Source of the DNA: Echiichthys vipera
Lineage: Eukaryota; Chordata; Actinopteri; Perciformes; Trachinidae
Length of the DNA stretch: 64,000 nt
NCBI GenBank assembly: GCA_963691815.1
Contig: OY829666.1
Span: forward strand, 372,001-436,000
Direction of reading: 5' to 3'
The notes beneath the pieces are model-generated. The model had not been told where the DNA came from, ran no database searches, and saw nothing but the letters and a program-made list of their open reading frames with translations. Numbering within the stretch: position 1 is the first letter of the stretch; the number at the start of each line of letters is the position of its first letter. Shown piece after piece: positions 1 through 12,978 of this stretch. The translations under genes were made by a program, and so were the position numbers.

Positions 1-3000
1 CACGTTTTTGTGGTGTGTTTCGTCTGTTTATAGATGTTTTATCACGTTTTTGTTGTGTTTTCATCCGTTTTTAGTCTTTTCATAATGTTTTTGTGGAGTT
101 TTGCGTCTGTTTTTAGTCGTTTTGTCATGTTTTTGTGGAATCTTGGTCTTTTTTTAGTAGTTTTGTCGGGTTTTATTGGTGTTTACATCTGATTTTAGTC
201 GTTTCATCACGTTTTTGTGGTGTGTTTCTTCTGTTTTTTAGTTGTTTTATCACGTTTTTGTGGTGTTTTCATCTGTTTTTAGTCGGTTCATCACGTTTTT
301 GTGGTGTTTTCGTCTGTTTTTAGTAATTCCATCACGTTTTGGTGATGTTTTCGTCTGTTTTTAGTTGTTTTTTTGTCATGTTTTTTGGTGTTTTTATCTG
401 TTTGGAGGCGTTTCATCACGTTTCTGTGGTGTTTTCATCCGTTTTTAGTCGTTTTTGTGGTGTCTTTCCTTTGTTATTAGTTGTTTCATCACGTTTTTGT
501 GGTGTTTTCATCTGTTTTAAGTCTTTTCATCACGTTTTTGTGGTGTCTTGCGTCTGTTTTTAGTCGTTTCATCATGTTTTTGTGGTGTGTTTCCTCTGTT
601 TTTAGTTGTTTTATCATATTTTTGTGGTGTTTTCATCTGTTTTTAGTTGTTTTTTAACGTTTTTGTGGTGTTTTCATCTGTTTTTAGTCGTTTTTGTCAC
701 CTTTTTGTGGTGTTTTCATCCGTTTTAGTCGTTTTTTCATGTTTTTGTGGTGTTTTCGTCTGTTTTTAGTCGTTTCATCACGTTTTTGTGGTGTTTTCAT
801 CTGTTCTTAGTCGTTTCATAATGTTTTTGTGGAGTTTTGCGTCTGTTTTTAGTCGTTTTGTCATGTTTTTGTGGAGTCTTGGTCTTTTTTTAGTAGTTTT
901 GTCAGGTTTTTTGGTGTTTACATCTGATTTTAGTCGTTTCATCCCGTTTTTGTGGTGTGTTTTGTCTGTTTTTTAGTTGTTTTATCAAGTTGTTGTGGTG
1001 TGTTTCGTCTGTTTTTAGTTGTTTTATCACGTTTTTGTGGTGTTTTCATCTGTTTTTAGTCGTTTCATCACGTCTTTGTTGAGTTTTGCATCTGTTTTTA
1101 GTGTTTTCATCACGTTTTTGTGGTGTTTTCATCTTTTTTTAGTCATTTTTGTGGTGTCTTGCGTTTGTTTTTAGTCGTTTCATCACGTTTTTGTGGTGTG
1201 TTTCGTCTGTTTATAGATGTTTTATCACGTTTTTGTGGTGTTTTCTTCCGTTTTTAGTCGTTTCATCACGTTTTTGTGGTGTTTTCATCTGTTCTTAGTC
1301 GTTTCATAATGTTTTTGTGGAGTTTTGCGTCTGTTTTTAGTCGTTTTGTCATGTTTTTGGGGAGTCTTGGTCTTTTTTTAGTAGTTTTGTCAGGTTTTTT
1401 GGTGTTTACATCTGATTTTAGTCGTTTCATCCCGTTTTTGTGGTGTGTTTTGTCTGTTTTTTAGTTGTTTTATCAAGTTTTTGTGGTGTGTTTCGTCTGT
1501 TTTCAGTTGTTTTATCACGTTTTTGTGGTGTTTTCATCTGTTTTTAGTCGTTTCATCACGTTTTTGTTGAGTTTTGCATCTGTTTTTAGTGGTTTCATCT
1601 GTTTTGAGGCGTTTCATCACGTTTCTGTGGTGTTTTCATCTGTTTTAGTCGTTTTTGTAGTGTCTTGCGTCTGTTTTTAGTTGTTTCATCACGTTTTTGT
1701 GGCGTTTTCATCTGTTTTAAGTCGTTTCACCACGTTTTTGTGGTGTTTTCATCTGTTTTTAGTCGTTTTTGTGGTGTCTTGGTCTTTTTTTAGTAGTTTT
1801 GTCGGGTTTTATTGGTGTTTACATCTGATTTAAGTCGTTTCATCACGTTTTTGTGGTGTGTTTCTTCTGTTTTTTAGTTGTTTTATCACGTTTTTGTGGA
1901 ATCTTGGTCTTTTTTTAGTAGTTTTGTCGGGTTTTATTGGTGTTTACATCTGATTTTAGTCGTTTCATCACGTTTTTGTGGTGTGTTTCTTCTGTTTTTT
2001 AGTTGTTTTATCACGTTTTTGTGGTGTTTTCATCTGTTTTTAGTCGTTTTTGTGGTGTCTTGCGTCTGTTTTTAGTCGTTTCATCACGTTTTTGTGGTGT
2101 GTTTCGTATGTTTATAGATGTTTTATCACGTTTTTGTTGTGTTTTCATCCGTTTTTAGTCTTTTCATATGTTTTTGTGGAGTTTTGCGTCTGTTTTTAGT
2201 CGTTTTGTCATGTTTTTGTGGAATCTTGGTCTTTTTTTAGTAGTTTTGTCGGGTTTTATTGGTGTTTACATCTGATTTTAGTCGTTTCATCACGTTTTTG
2301 TGGTGTGTTTCTTCTGTTTTTTAGTTGTTTTATCACGTTTTTGTGGTGTTTTCATCTGTTTTAATTCGTTTCATCACGATTTTGTGGAGTTTTGCGTCTG
2401 TTTTTAGTCATTTTGTCATGTTTTTGTTGAGCTTTCCGTCTGTTTTTAGTTGTTTCATCACGTTTTTGTTGAGTTTTGCATTTGTTTTTAGTTGTTTCAT
2501 CACGTTTTTATGGTGTGTTTCGTCTGTTTATAGTTGTTTTATCACGTTTTTGTGGTGTTTTCATCTGTTTTTAGTCGTTTTTGTCACGTCTTTTGTGGTG
2601 TTTTCATCTGTTTTTAGTCATTTCATCATGTTTTTCTGGAGTTTTGCGTCTGTTTTTAGTTGTTTTGTCATGTTCTTGTGGTGTTTTTATCTGTTTTTAG
2701 TCGTTTTGTCAGATTTTTGTGGTGTTTTCATCCGTTTTTAGTCGGTTCATCACGTTTTTGTGGTGTTTTCGTCTGTTTTTAGTAATTTCATCACGTTTTG
2801 GTGATGTTTTCGTCTGTTTTTAGTTGTTTTTTTGTCATGTTTTTTGGTGTTTTCATCTGTTTGGAGGCGTTTCATCACGTTTCTGTGGTGTTTTCATCCG
2901 TTTTTAGTCGTTTTTGTGGTGTCTTTCCTTTGTTATTAGTTGTTTCATCACGTTTTTGTGGTGTTTTCATCTGTTTTAAGTCTTTTCATCACGTTTTAGT

Positions 3001-3642
3001 GGTGTCTTGCGTCTGTTTTTATTCGTTTCATCATGTTTTTGTGGTGTGTTTCCTCTGTTTTTAGTTGTTTTATCATATTTTTGTGGTGTTTTCATCTGTT
3101 TTTAGTCGTTTTTTAACGTTTTTGTGGTGTTTTCATCTGTTTTTAGTCGTTTTTGTCACCTTTTTGTGGTGTTTTCATCCGTTTTAGTCGTTTTTTCATG
3201 TTTTTGTGGTGTTTTCGTCTGTTTTTAGTCGTTTCATCACGTTTTTGTGGTGTTTTCATCTGTTCTTAGTCGTTTCATAATGTTTTTGTGGAGTTTTGCG
3301 TCTGTTTTTAGTCGTTTTGTCATGTTTTTGTGGAGTCTTGGTCTTTTTTTAGTAGTTTTGTCAGGTTTTTTGGTGTTTACATCTGATTTTAGTCGTTTCA
3401 TCCCGTTTTTGTGGTGTGTTTTGTCTGTTTTTTTGTTGTTTTATCAAGTTTTTGTGGTGTGTTTCGTCTGTTTTCAGTTGTTTTATCACGTTTTTGTGGT
3501 GTTTTCATCTGTTTTTAGTCGTTTCATCACGTCTTTGTTGAGTTTTGCATCTGTTTTTAGTGGTTTCATCACGTTTTTGTGGTGTTTTCATCTTTTTTTA
3601 GTCATTTTTGTGGTGTCTTGCGTTTGTTTTTAGTCGTTTCAT
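1..3642. repeat. 3642-bp higher-order repeat, first copy
   Basis: Positions 1-2065 match 3643-5707 at a constant offset of 3642. The unit is itself nested. Positions 281 to about 1245 recur at 2740 to about 3704 (offset 2459), and a segment starting near 776 recurs near 1264 (offset 488). A recognisable variant monomer in this region carries GGTGTTTACATCTGATTTTA. The left edge lies outside the window, so the true unit start is unknown. There is no gene here. Confidence 0.85.
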
Positions 3643-5707
3643 CACGTTTTTGTGGTGTGTTTCGTCTGTTTATAGATGTTTTATCACGTTTTTGTTGTGT
3701 TTTCATCCGTTTTTAGTCTTTTCATAATGTTTTTGTGGAGTTTTGCGTCTGTTTTTAGTCGTTTTGTCATGTTTTTGTGGAATCTTGGTCTTTTTTTAGT
3801 AGTTTTGTCGGGTTTTATTGGTGTTTACATCTGATTTTAGTCGTTTCATCACGTTTTTGTGGTGTGTTTCTTCTGTTTTTTAGTTGTTTTATCACGTTTT
3901 TGTGGTGTTTTCATCTGTTTTTAGTCGGTTCATCACGTTTTTGTGGTGTTTTCGTCTGTTTTTAGTAATTCCATCACGTTTTGGTGATGTTTTCGTCTGT
4001 TTTTAGTTGTTTTTTTGTCATGTTTTTTGGTGTTTTTATCTGTTTGGAGGCGTTTCATCACGTTTCTGTGGTGTTTTCATCCGTTTTTAGTCGTTTTTGT
4101 GGTGTCTTTCCTTTGTTATTAGTTGTTTCATCACGTTTTTGTGGTGTTTTCATCTGTTTTAAGTCTTTTCATCACGTTTTTGTGGTGTCTTGCGTCTGTT
4201 TTTAGTCGTTTCATCATGTTTTTGTGGTGTGTTTCCTCTGTTTTTAGTTGTTTTATCATATTTTTGTGGTGTTTTCATCTGTTTTTAGTCGTTTTTTAAC
4301 GTTTTTGTGGTGTTTTCATCTGTTTTTAGTCGTTTTTGTCACCTTTTTGTGGTGTTTTCATCCGTTTTAGTCGTTTTTTCATGTTTTTGTGGTGTTTTCG
4401 TCTGTTTTTAGTCGTTTCATCACGTTTTTGTGGTGTTTTCATCTGTTCTTAGTCGTTTCATAATGTTTTTGTGGAGTTTTGCGTCTGTTTTTAGTCGTTT
4501 TGTCATGTTTTTGTGGAGTCTTGGTCTTTTTTTAGTAGTTTTGTCAGGTTTTTTGGTGTTTACATCTGATTTTAGTCGTTTCATCCCGTTTTTGTGGTGT
4601 GTTTTGTCTGTTTTTTAGTTGTTTTATCAAGTTGTTGTGGTGTGTTTCGTCTGTTTTTAGTTGTTTTATCACGTTTTTGTGGTGTTTTCATCTGTTTTTA
4701 GTCGTTTCATCACGTCTTTGTTGAGTTTTGCATCTGTTTTTAGTGTTTTCATCACGTTTTTGTGGTGTTTTCATCTTTTTTTAGTCATTTTTGTGGTGTC
4801 TTGCGTTTGTTTTTAGTCGTTTCATCACGTTTTTGTGGTGTGTTTCGTCTGTTTATAGATGTTTTATCACGTTTTTGTGGTGTTTTCTTCCGTTTTTAGT
4901 CGTTTCATCACGTTTTTGTGGTGTTTTCATCTGTTCTTAGTCGTTTCATAATGTTTTTGTGGAGTTTTGCGTCTGTTTTTAGTCGTTTTGTCATGTTTTT
5001 GGGGAGTCTTGGTCTTTTTTTAGTAGTTTTGTCAGGTTTTTTGGTGTTTACATCTGATTTTAGTCGTTTCATCCCGTTTTTGTGGTGTGTTTTGTCTGTT
5101 TTTTAGTTGTTTTATCAAGTTTTTGTGGTGTGTTTCGTCTGTTTTCAGTTGTTTTATCACGTTTTTGTGGTGTTTTCATCTGTTTTTAGTCGTTTCATCA
5201 CGTTTTTGTTGAGTTTTGCATCTGTTTTTAGTGGTTTCATCTGTTTTGAGGCGTTTCATCACGTTTCTGTGGTGTTTTCATCTGTTTTAGTCGTTTTTGT
5301 AGTGTCTTGCGTCTGTTTTTAGTTGTTTCATCACGTTTTTGTGGCGTTTTCATCTGTTTTAAGTCGTTTCACCACGTTTTTGTGGTGTTTTCATCTGTTT
5401 TTAGTCGTTTTTGTGGTGTCTTGGTCTTTTTTTAGTAGTTTTGTCGGGTTTTATTGGTGTTTACATCTGATTTAAGTCGTTTCATCACGTTTTTGTGGTG
5501 TGTTTCTTCTGTTTTTTAGTTGTTTTATCACGTTTTTGTGGAATCTTGGTCTTTTTTTAGTAGTTTTGTCGGGTTTTATTGGTGTTTACATCTGATTTTA
5601 GTCGTTTCATCACGTTTTTGTGGTGTGTTTCTTCTGTTTTTTAGTTGTTTTATCACGTTTTTGTGGTGTTTTCATCTGTTTTTAGTCGTTTTTGTGGTGT
5701 CTTGCGT
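3643..5707. repeat. 3642-bp higher-order repeat, second (partial) copy
   Basis: This segment repeats 1-2065 with the same order of variant monomers, including the CATAATG monomer and the TTTGGAGGCG monomer. Similarity stops at about 5708, where the first copy reads TGCGTCTG and this one reads TGCGTTTG and then moves into other variants. The remaining 1.58 kb of the unit is absent, so the second copy is truncated. Confidence 0.85.
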
Positions 5708-6190
5708 TTGTTTTTTGTCGTTTCATCACGTTTTTATGGTGTGTTTCGTCTGTTTTTAGTTGTTTCATCACGTTTTTGTGGCGTTTTCATCTGTTTTAAG
5801 TCGTTTCACCACGTTTTTGTGGTGTTTTCATCTGTTTTTAGTCGTTTTTGTGGTGTCTTGGTCTTTTTTTAGTAGTTTTGTCGGGTTTTATTGGTGTTTA
5901 CATCTGATTTAAGTCGTTTCATCACGTTTTTGTGGTGTGTTTCTTCTGTTTTTTAGTTGTTTTATCACGTTTTTGTGGAATCTTGGTCTTTTTTTAGTAG
6001 TTTTGTCGGGTTTTATTGGTGTTTACATCTGATTTTAGTCGTTTCATCACGTTTTTGTGGTGTGTTTCTTCTGTTTTTTAGTTGTTTTATCACGTTTTTG
6101 TGGTGTTTTCATCTGTTTTTAGTCGTTTTTGTGGTGTCTTGCGTTTGTTTTTTGTCGTTTCATCACGTTTTTATGGTGTGTTTCGTCTGT
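5321..6190. repeat. 437-bp local tandem duplication
   Basis: The segment from 5321 to about 5750 repeats from 5758 to about 6187 at offset 437. The starts share AGTTGTTTCATCACG followed by the less usual TGGCG and TTTCACCACG variants. The duplication bridges the end of the 3642-bp unit and the start of the 2029-bp unit, and it probably arose by unequal exchange at that boundary. Confidence 0.75.
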
Positions 6191-7728
6191 TTATAGTTGT
6201 TTTATCACGTTTTTGTGGTGTTTTCATCCGTTTTTAGTCGTTTTTGTCACGTCTTTTGTGGTGTTTTCATCTGTTTTTAGTCATTTCATCATGTTTTTCT
6301 GGAGTTTTGCGTCTGTTTTTAGTTGTTTTGTCATGTTCTTGTGGTGTTTTTATCTGTTTTTAGTCGTTTTGTCAGATTTTTGTGGTGTTTTCATCCGTTT
6401 TTAGTCGGTTCATCACGTTTTTGTGGTGTTTTCGTCTGTTTTTAGTAATTTCATCACGTTTTGGTGATGTTTTCGTCTGTTTTTAGTTGTTTTTTTGTCA
6501 TGTTTTTTGGTGTTTTCATCTGTTTGGAGGCGTTTCATCACGTTTCTGTGGTGTTTTCATCCGTTTTTAGTCGTTTTTGTGGTGTCTTGCCTTTGTTATT
6601 AGTTGTTTCATCACGTTTTTGTGGTGTTTTCATCTGTTTTAAGTCTTTTCATCACGTTTTTGTGGTGTTTTCATCTGTTTTTAGTCGTTTTTGTGGTGTC
6701 TTGCGTCTGTTTTTAGTCGTTTCATCATGTTTTTGTGGTGTGTTTCCTCTGTTTTTAGTTGTTTTATCATATTTTTGTGGTGTTTTCATCTGTTTTTAGT
6801 CGTTTTTTAACGTTTTTGTGGTGTTTTCATCTGTTTTTAGTCGTTTTTGTCACCTTTTTGTGGTGTTTTCATCCGTTTTAGTCGTTTTTTCATGTTTTTG
6901 TGGTGTTTTCGTCTGTTTTTAGTCGTTTCATCACGTTCTTGTGGTGTTTTCATCTGTTCTTAGTCGGTTCATAATGTTTTTGTGGAGTTTTGCGTCTGTT
7001 TTTAGTCGTTTTGTCATGTTTTTGTGGAGTCTTGGTCTTTGTTTAGTAGTTTTGTCAGGTTTTTTGGTGTTTACATCTGATTTTAGTCGTTTCATCACGT
7101 TTCTGTGGTGTTTTCATCTGTTTTAATCGTTTTTGTAGTGTCTTGCGTCTGTTTTTAGTTGTTTCATCACGTTTTTGTGGCGTTTTCATCTGTTTTAAGT
7201 CGTTTCACCACGTTTTTGTGGTGTTTTCATCTGTTTTTAGTCGTTTTTGTGGTGTCTTGCGTCGGTTTTTAGTCGTTTCATCACGTTTTTGTGGTGTGTT
7301 TCGTCTGTTTTTAGTTGTTTTATCATATATTTGTGGTGTTTTCATCTTTTTTTAGTCGTTTTTTCACGTTTTTGTGGTGTTTTCATCTGCTTTTAGTCGT
7401 TTTTGTCACCTTTTCGAGGTGTTCTATTCCGTTTTTATTTATTTTTTCATGTTTTTGTGGTGTTTTTGTCTGTTTTTAGTCGTTTCATCACGTTTTTGTG
7501 GTGTTTTCATCTGTTTTTAGTCGTTTCATAATGTTTTTGTGGAGTGTTGCGTCTGTTTTTAGTCGTTTTGTCATGTTTTTGTGGAGTCTTGGTCTGTTTT
7601 TAGTAGTTTTGCCAGTTCTGTTGGTGTTTACATCTGATTTTAGTCGTTTCATCACGATTTTGTGGTGTGTTTCGTCTTTTTTTTAGCTGTTTTATCAAGT
7701 TTTTGTGGTGTTTTCATCTGTTTTTAGT
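5911..7728. repeat. 2029-bp higher-order repeat, first copy
   Basis: This block matches 7940-9756 at offset 2029, which falls to 2028 near the right end through a 1-bp indel. It contains the GGTGATG variant, the TTTGGAGGCG variant, a CACCTTTTCGAGG monomer and a GCCAGTTCTG monomer, all in the same order in both copies. Positions 7729-7939 link the two copies and resemble 1530-1720. No coding or RNA gene is visible. Confidence 0.85.
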
Positions 7729-7939
7729 TGTTTTATCATGTTTTTGTGGTGTTTTCATCTGTTTTTAGTCGTTTCATCACGTTTTTGTTGAGTTTTGCAT
7801 CTGTTTTTAGTGGTTTCATCTGTTTTGAGGCGTTTCATCACGTTTCTGTGGTGTTTTCATCTGTTTTAGTCGTTTTTGTAGTGTCTTGCGTCTGTTTTTA
7901 GTTGTTTCATCACGTTTTTGTGGCGTTTTCTTCTGTTTT

Positions 7940-9756
7940 AAGTCGTTTCATCACGTTTTTGTGGTGTGTTTCTTCTGTTTTTTAGTTGTTTTATCACGTT
8001 TTTGTGGAATCTTGGTCTTTTTTTAGTAGTTTTGTCGGGTTTTATTGGTGTTTACATCTGATTTTAGTCGTTTCATCACGTTTTTGTGGTGTGTTTCTTC
8101 TGTTTTTTAGTTGTTTTATCACGTTTTTGTGGTGTTTTCATCTGTTTTTAGTCGTTTTTGTGGTGTCTTGCGTTTGTTTTTTGTCGTTTCATCACGTTTT
8201 TATGGTGTGTTTCGTCTGTTTATAGTTGTTTTATCACGTTTTTGTGGTGTTTTCATCCGTTTTTAGTCGTTTTTGTCACGTCTTTTGTGGTGTTTTCATC
8301 TGTTTTTAGTCATTTCATCATGTTTTTCTGGAGTTTTGCGTCTGTTTTTAGTTGTTTTGTCATGTTCTTGTGGTGTTTTTATCTGTTTTTAGTCGTTTTG
8401 TCAGATTTTTGTGGTGTTTTCATCCGTTTTTAGTCGGTTCATCACGTTTTTGTGGTGTTTTCGTCTGTTTTTAGTAATTTCATCACGTTTTGGTGATGTT
8501 TTCGTCTGTTTTTAGTTGTTTTTTTGTCATGTTTTTTGGTGTTTTCATCTGTTTGGAGGCGTTTCATCACGTTTCTGTGGTGTTTTCATCCGTTTTTAGT
8601 CGTTTTTGTGGTGTCTTGCCTTTGTTATTAGTTGTTTCATCACGTTTTTGTGGTGTTTTCATCTGTTTTAAGTCTTTTCATCACGTTTTTGTGGTGTTTT
8701 CATCTGTTTTTAGTCGTTTTTGTGGTGTCTTGCGTCTGTTTTTAGTCGTTTCATCATGTTTTTGTGGTGTGTTTCCTCTGTTTTTAGTTGTTTTATCATA
8801 TTTTTGTGGTGTTTTCATCTGTTTTTAGTCGTTTTTTAACGTTTTTGTGGTGTTTTCATCTGTTTTTAGTCATTTTTGTCACCTTTTAGTGGTGTTTTCA
8901 TCCGTTTTAGTCGTTTTTTCATGTTTTTGTGGTGTTTTCGTCTGTTTTTAGTCGTTTCATCACGTTTTTGTGGTGTTTTCATCTGTTCTTAGTCGTTTCA
9001 TAATGTTTTTGTGGAGTTTTGCGTCTGTTTTTAGTCGTTTTGTCATGTTTTTGTCGAGTCTTGGTCTTTTTTTAGTAGTTTTGTCAGGTTTTTTGGTGTT
9101 TACATCTGATTTTAGTCGTTTCATCACGTTTCTGTGGTGTTTTCATCTGTTTTAGTCGTTTTTGTAGTGTCTTGCGTCTGTTTTTAGTTGTTTCATCACG
9201 TTTTTGTGGCGTTTTCATCTGTTTTAAGTCGTTTCACCACGTTTTTGTGGTGTTTTCATCTGTTTTTAGTCGTTTTTGTGGTGTCTTGCGTCGGTTTTTA
9301 GTCGTTTCATCACGTTTTTGTGGTGTGTTTCGTCTGTTTTTAGTTGTTTTATCACATTTTTGTGGTGTTTTTATCTTTTTTTAGTCGTTTTTTCACGTTT
9401 TTGTGGTGTTTTCATCTGCTTTTAGTCGTTTTTGTCACCTTTTCGAGGTGTTCTCATCCGTTTTTATTTATTTTTTCATGTTTTTGTCTGTTTTTGTCTG
9501 TTTTTAGTCGTTTCATCACGTTTTTGTGGTGTTTTCATCTGTTTTTAGTCGTTTCATAATGTTTTTGTGGAGTGTTGCGTCTGTTTTTAGTCGTTTTGTC
9601 ATGTTTTTGTGGAGTCTTGGTCTGTTTTTAGTAGTTTTGCCAGTTCTGTTGGTGTTTACATCTGATTTTAGTCGTTTCATCACGATTTTGTGGTGTGTTT
9701 CGTCTTTTTTTTAGCTGTTTTATCAAGTTTTTGTGGTGTTTTCATCTGTTTTTAGT
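7940..9756. repeat. 2029-bp higher-order repeat, second copy
   Basis: This is the second copy of 5911-7728. Small differences between the copies include GTTCTTGTGG against GTTTTTGTGG near 6936/8965 and GTCATTTTTG against GTCGTTTTTG near 8870. Similarity ends at about 9756, where TTTTTAGTGATTTCATCACG appears instead of the first copy's TTTTTAGTTGTTTTATCATG. Confidence 0.85.
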
Positions 9757-10443
9757 GATTTCATCACGATTTTGTGGAGTTTTGCGTTTGTTTTTAGTCG
9801 TTTTGTCATGTTTTTGTTGAGCTTTCCGTCTGTTTTTAGTCGTTTCCTCACGTTTTTGTGGTGTTTTCATTTGTTTTAAGTCGGTTCAAAACATTTTAGT
9901 GGTATTTTAATCAGTTTTTAGTTGTTTTTGTGGTGTCTTGCGTCTGTTTTTAGTCGTTTCATCACATTTTTGTGGTGTTTTCGTCTGTTTTTAATTGTTT
10001 TATCATTTTTTAGTGGTGTTTTGATCTTTTTTTAGTGTATTCATCAAGTTTTTGTGGTGTTTTCGTCTGTTTTTAGTCGTTTTATCACGTTTTTGTGGTG
10101 TTTTTATCTGTTTTAAGTCGTTTCATAATGTTTTTGTGGAGTTTTGCGTCTGTTTTTAGTTGTTTTGTCATGTTTTTTTGGTGTTGTCTGTTTATAATCA
10201 TTTTGTCACGTTTTAGTGGTGTCTTGCGTCATTTTTAGGCCGTTTCATCACATATTTGTGGTGTTTTCGTGTGTTTTTTGTCGTATCATCACGTTTTTGT
10301 GGTGTTTTCGTCTGTTTTTAGATCTTTTGTCATGTTTTTGTGGTGTTTTCATCTGTTTTAGGCGTTTCATCACGTTTTTGCGCTGTTTTCATCTGTTTTG
10401 AGTCTTTTTGTCACATTTTTGTGGTGTCTTGCGTCTGTTTTTG
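9757..10443. repeat. Divergent satellite monomers, no clear local HOR
   Basis: The segment holds monomers with more irregular variants than its neighbours, such as TTCAAAACATTTTAG near 9886 and TTGTCTGTTTATAATC near 10183. I could not find a neighbouring copy with constant offset. It is satellite throughout and holds no gene that I can see. Confidence 0.6.
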
Positions 10444-11109
10444 GTCGTTTCATCACGTTTTTGTGGTGTGTTTCGTCTGTTTTTAGTTGTTTTATCACGT
10501 TTTTGTGGTGTTTTCATCTGTCTTTAGTCGTTTCATTACGTTTTTGTTGAGTTTTGCATCTGTTTTTAGTTGTTTCATCACGTTTTTGTGGTGTTTTCAT
10601 CTGTTTTTAGTCGTTTTTGTGGTGTCTTGCGTTTGTTTCTTGTCGTTTCATCACGTTTTTGTGGTGTGTTTCGTCTGTTTATAGTTGTTTTATCACGTTT
10701 TTGTGGTGTTTTCATCCGTTTTTAGACGTTTTTGTCACGTTTTTGTGGTGTTTTCATCTGTTTTTAGTCGTTTCATCATGTTTTCTGGAGTTTTGCGTCT
10801 GTTTTTAGTTGTTTTGTCATGTTATTTAGTCGTTTTGTAACATTTTTGCGGTGTTTTCATCTGTTTTAATTCGGTTCATCACGTTGTTGTGGTGTTTTCG
10901 TCTGTTTTTAGTCATTTCATCACGTTTTTGTGACATTTTTGTGATGTTTTCGTCTGTTTTTAGTTGTTTTTTTGTCATGTTTTTTAGTGTTTTCATCTGT
11001 TTTGAGGCGTTTCATCACGTTTCTGTGGTGTTTTCATCTGTTTTTAGTCGTTTTTGTAGTGTCTTTAGTATGTTTTTAGTTGTTTCATCACGTTTTTGTG
11101 GTGTTTTCA
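10444..11109. repeat. 2535-bp-offset repeat, left copy
   Basis: This segment matches 12979-13644 at offset 2535. Shared markers include TTTGTTTCTTGTCG near 10632, ATGTTTTCTGGAG near 10788 and the TAGTGTCTTTAGTATG variant near 11068. The right copy is cut by the non-satellite insert exactly where this copy continues with TCTGTTTTTGGTCG. Confidence 0.8.
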
Positions 11110-12346
11110 TCTGTTTTTGGTCGTTTCATCACGTTTTTGTGGTGTGTTTCGTCTGTTTTTAGTTGTTTTATCACGTTTTTGTGGTGTTTTCATCTGTTTT
11201 TAGTCGTTTCATCACGTTTTTGTTGAGTTTTGCATCTCTTTTTAGTCATTTCATCATGTTTTTCTGGAGTTTTTAGTCGTTTTGTAACATTTTTGTGTTG
11301 TTTTCATCTGTTTATGTCGGTTCATCACGTTTTTGTGTTGTTTTCGTCTGTTTTTAGTAGTTTTTTTGTCATGTTTTTTACTGTTTTAATCTGTTTTGAG
11401 GCATTTCATCACGTTTCTGTGGTGTTTTCATCTGTTTTAAGTCGTTTCATCACGTTTTTGTGGTGTTTTCATCTGTTTTTAGTCGTTTTTGTGGTGTCTT
11501 GCGTCTGTTTTTAGCCGTTTCATCACGTTTTTGTGGTGTGTTTCGTCTGTTTATAGTTGTTTTATCACGTTTTTGTGGTGTTTTCATCTGTTTCTAGTCA
11601 TTTTTGTCATGTTTTTGTGGTGTTTTCATCTGTTTTAAGTCGTTTCATCATATTTGTGGTGTTTTCGTCTGTTGTTAGTCGTTTCATCATGTTTTTCTGG
11701 AGTTTTCCGTCTGTTTTTAGTTGTTTTGTCATGTTCTTGTGGTGTTTTCGTCTGTTTTTAGTCGTTTTGTCACATTTTTGTGGTGTTTTTCATCTGTTTT
11801 AAGTCGGTTCATCACGTTTTGTGGTGTTTTCGTCTGTTTTTTAGTAATTTCATCACGTTTTTGTGATGTTATCGTCTGTTTTTAGTTCTTTTTTTGTCAT
11901 GTTTTTTAGTGTTCTCATCTGTTTTTAGTTGTTTCATCACGTTTTTGTGGCGTTTTCATCTGTTTTTGGTCGTTTCATCACGTTTTTGTGGTGTTTTCAT
12001 CTGTTTTTAGTCGTTTTTGTGGTGTCTTTCGTCTGTTTTTAGTCTTTTCATAACGTTTTTGTGGTGTGTTACGTCTGTTTTTAGTTGTTTTATCATATTT
12101 TAGTGGTGTTTTTATCTGTTTTTAGTCGTTTTTTCACGTTTTTGTGGTGTTTTCATCTGTTTTTAGTCCTTTTTGTCACCTTTTCGAGTGTTTTCATCCG
12201 ATTTTAGTCTTTGTGTCATGTTTTTGTGGTGTTTTCGTCTGTTTTTAGTCGTTTCATAATGTTTTTGTGGAGTTTTGTGTCTGTTTTTAGTCGTTTTGTC
12301 ATGCTTTTGTGGTGTTTTCTGTTTTTAATCATTTTGTCACGTTTTA
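11110..12346. repeat. Satellite monomers between the 2535-bp-offset copies
   Basis: Mixed variant monomers. The part at 11487 to about 11680 matches 13757 to about 13950 at offset 2270. The part around 11230-11486 resembles 19880-20136, including TTTTAGTCGTTTTGTAACA and the TTTATGTCGG variant. No gene or RNA gene is visible. Confidence 0.7.
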
Positions 12347-12978
12347 GTGGTGTCTTGCGTCAATTTTAAGTTGTTTCATCACATATTTGTGGTGTTTTTG
12401 TGTGTTTTTAGTCGTCTCATCACGTTTTTGTGGTGTTTTCGTCTGTTTTTAGTTGTTTTGTCATGTTTTTGTAGTGTTTTCATCTGTTTTGAGGCGTTTC
12501 ATCACGTTTCTGTGGTGTTTTCATCTGTTTTTAGTCGTTTTTGTGGTGTCTTGCGTCTGTTTATAGTTGTTCTATCACGTTTTGTGGTGTTTTCATCCGT
12601 TTTTAGTCGTTTTTGTCACGTTTTTGTGGTGTTTTGATCTGTTTTTAGTCATTTCATCATGTTTTTTTCTGGAGTTTTGCGTCTGTTTTTAGTTGTTTTG
12701 TCATGTTCTTGTGGTGTTTTCGTCTGTTTTTAGTCGTTTTGTCACATTTTTGTGGTCTTTTCATCTGTTTTAATTCGGTTCATCACGTTTTAGTGGTGTC
12801 TTGCGTCATTTTTAAGTCGTTTCATCACATATTTGTGGTGTTTTCGTGTGTTTTTAGTCGTTTCATCACGTTTTTGTGGTGTTTTCGTCTGTTTTTAGTA
12901 ATTTCATCACGTTCTTGTGGTGTTTTGTCTGTTTTTAGTCGTTTTGTAACATTTTTGTGGTGTTTTCATCTGTTTTAA
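12347..12978. repeat. Satellite segment shared with 25543-26174
   Basis: The order of variants here recurs 13,196 bp downstream at 25543-26174. Shared marks include GTCTTGCGTCA followed by CACATATTTGTGG, TAGTTGTTCTATCACG, and GATCTGTTTTTAGTC. A related arrangement also occurs near 23.9-24.5 kb. It is an example of a HOR segment present in distant parts of the array. Confidence 0.7.
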
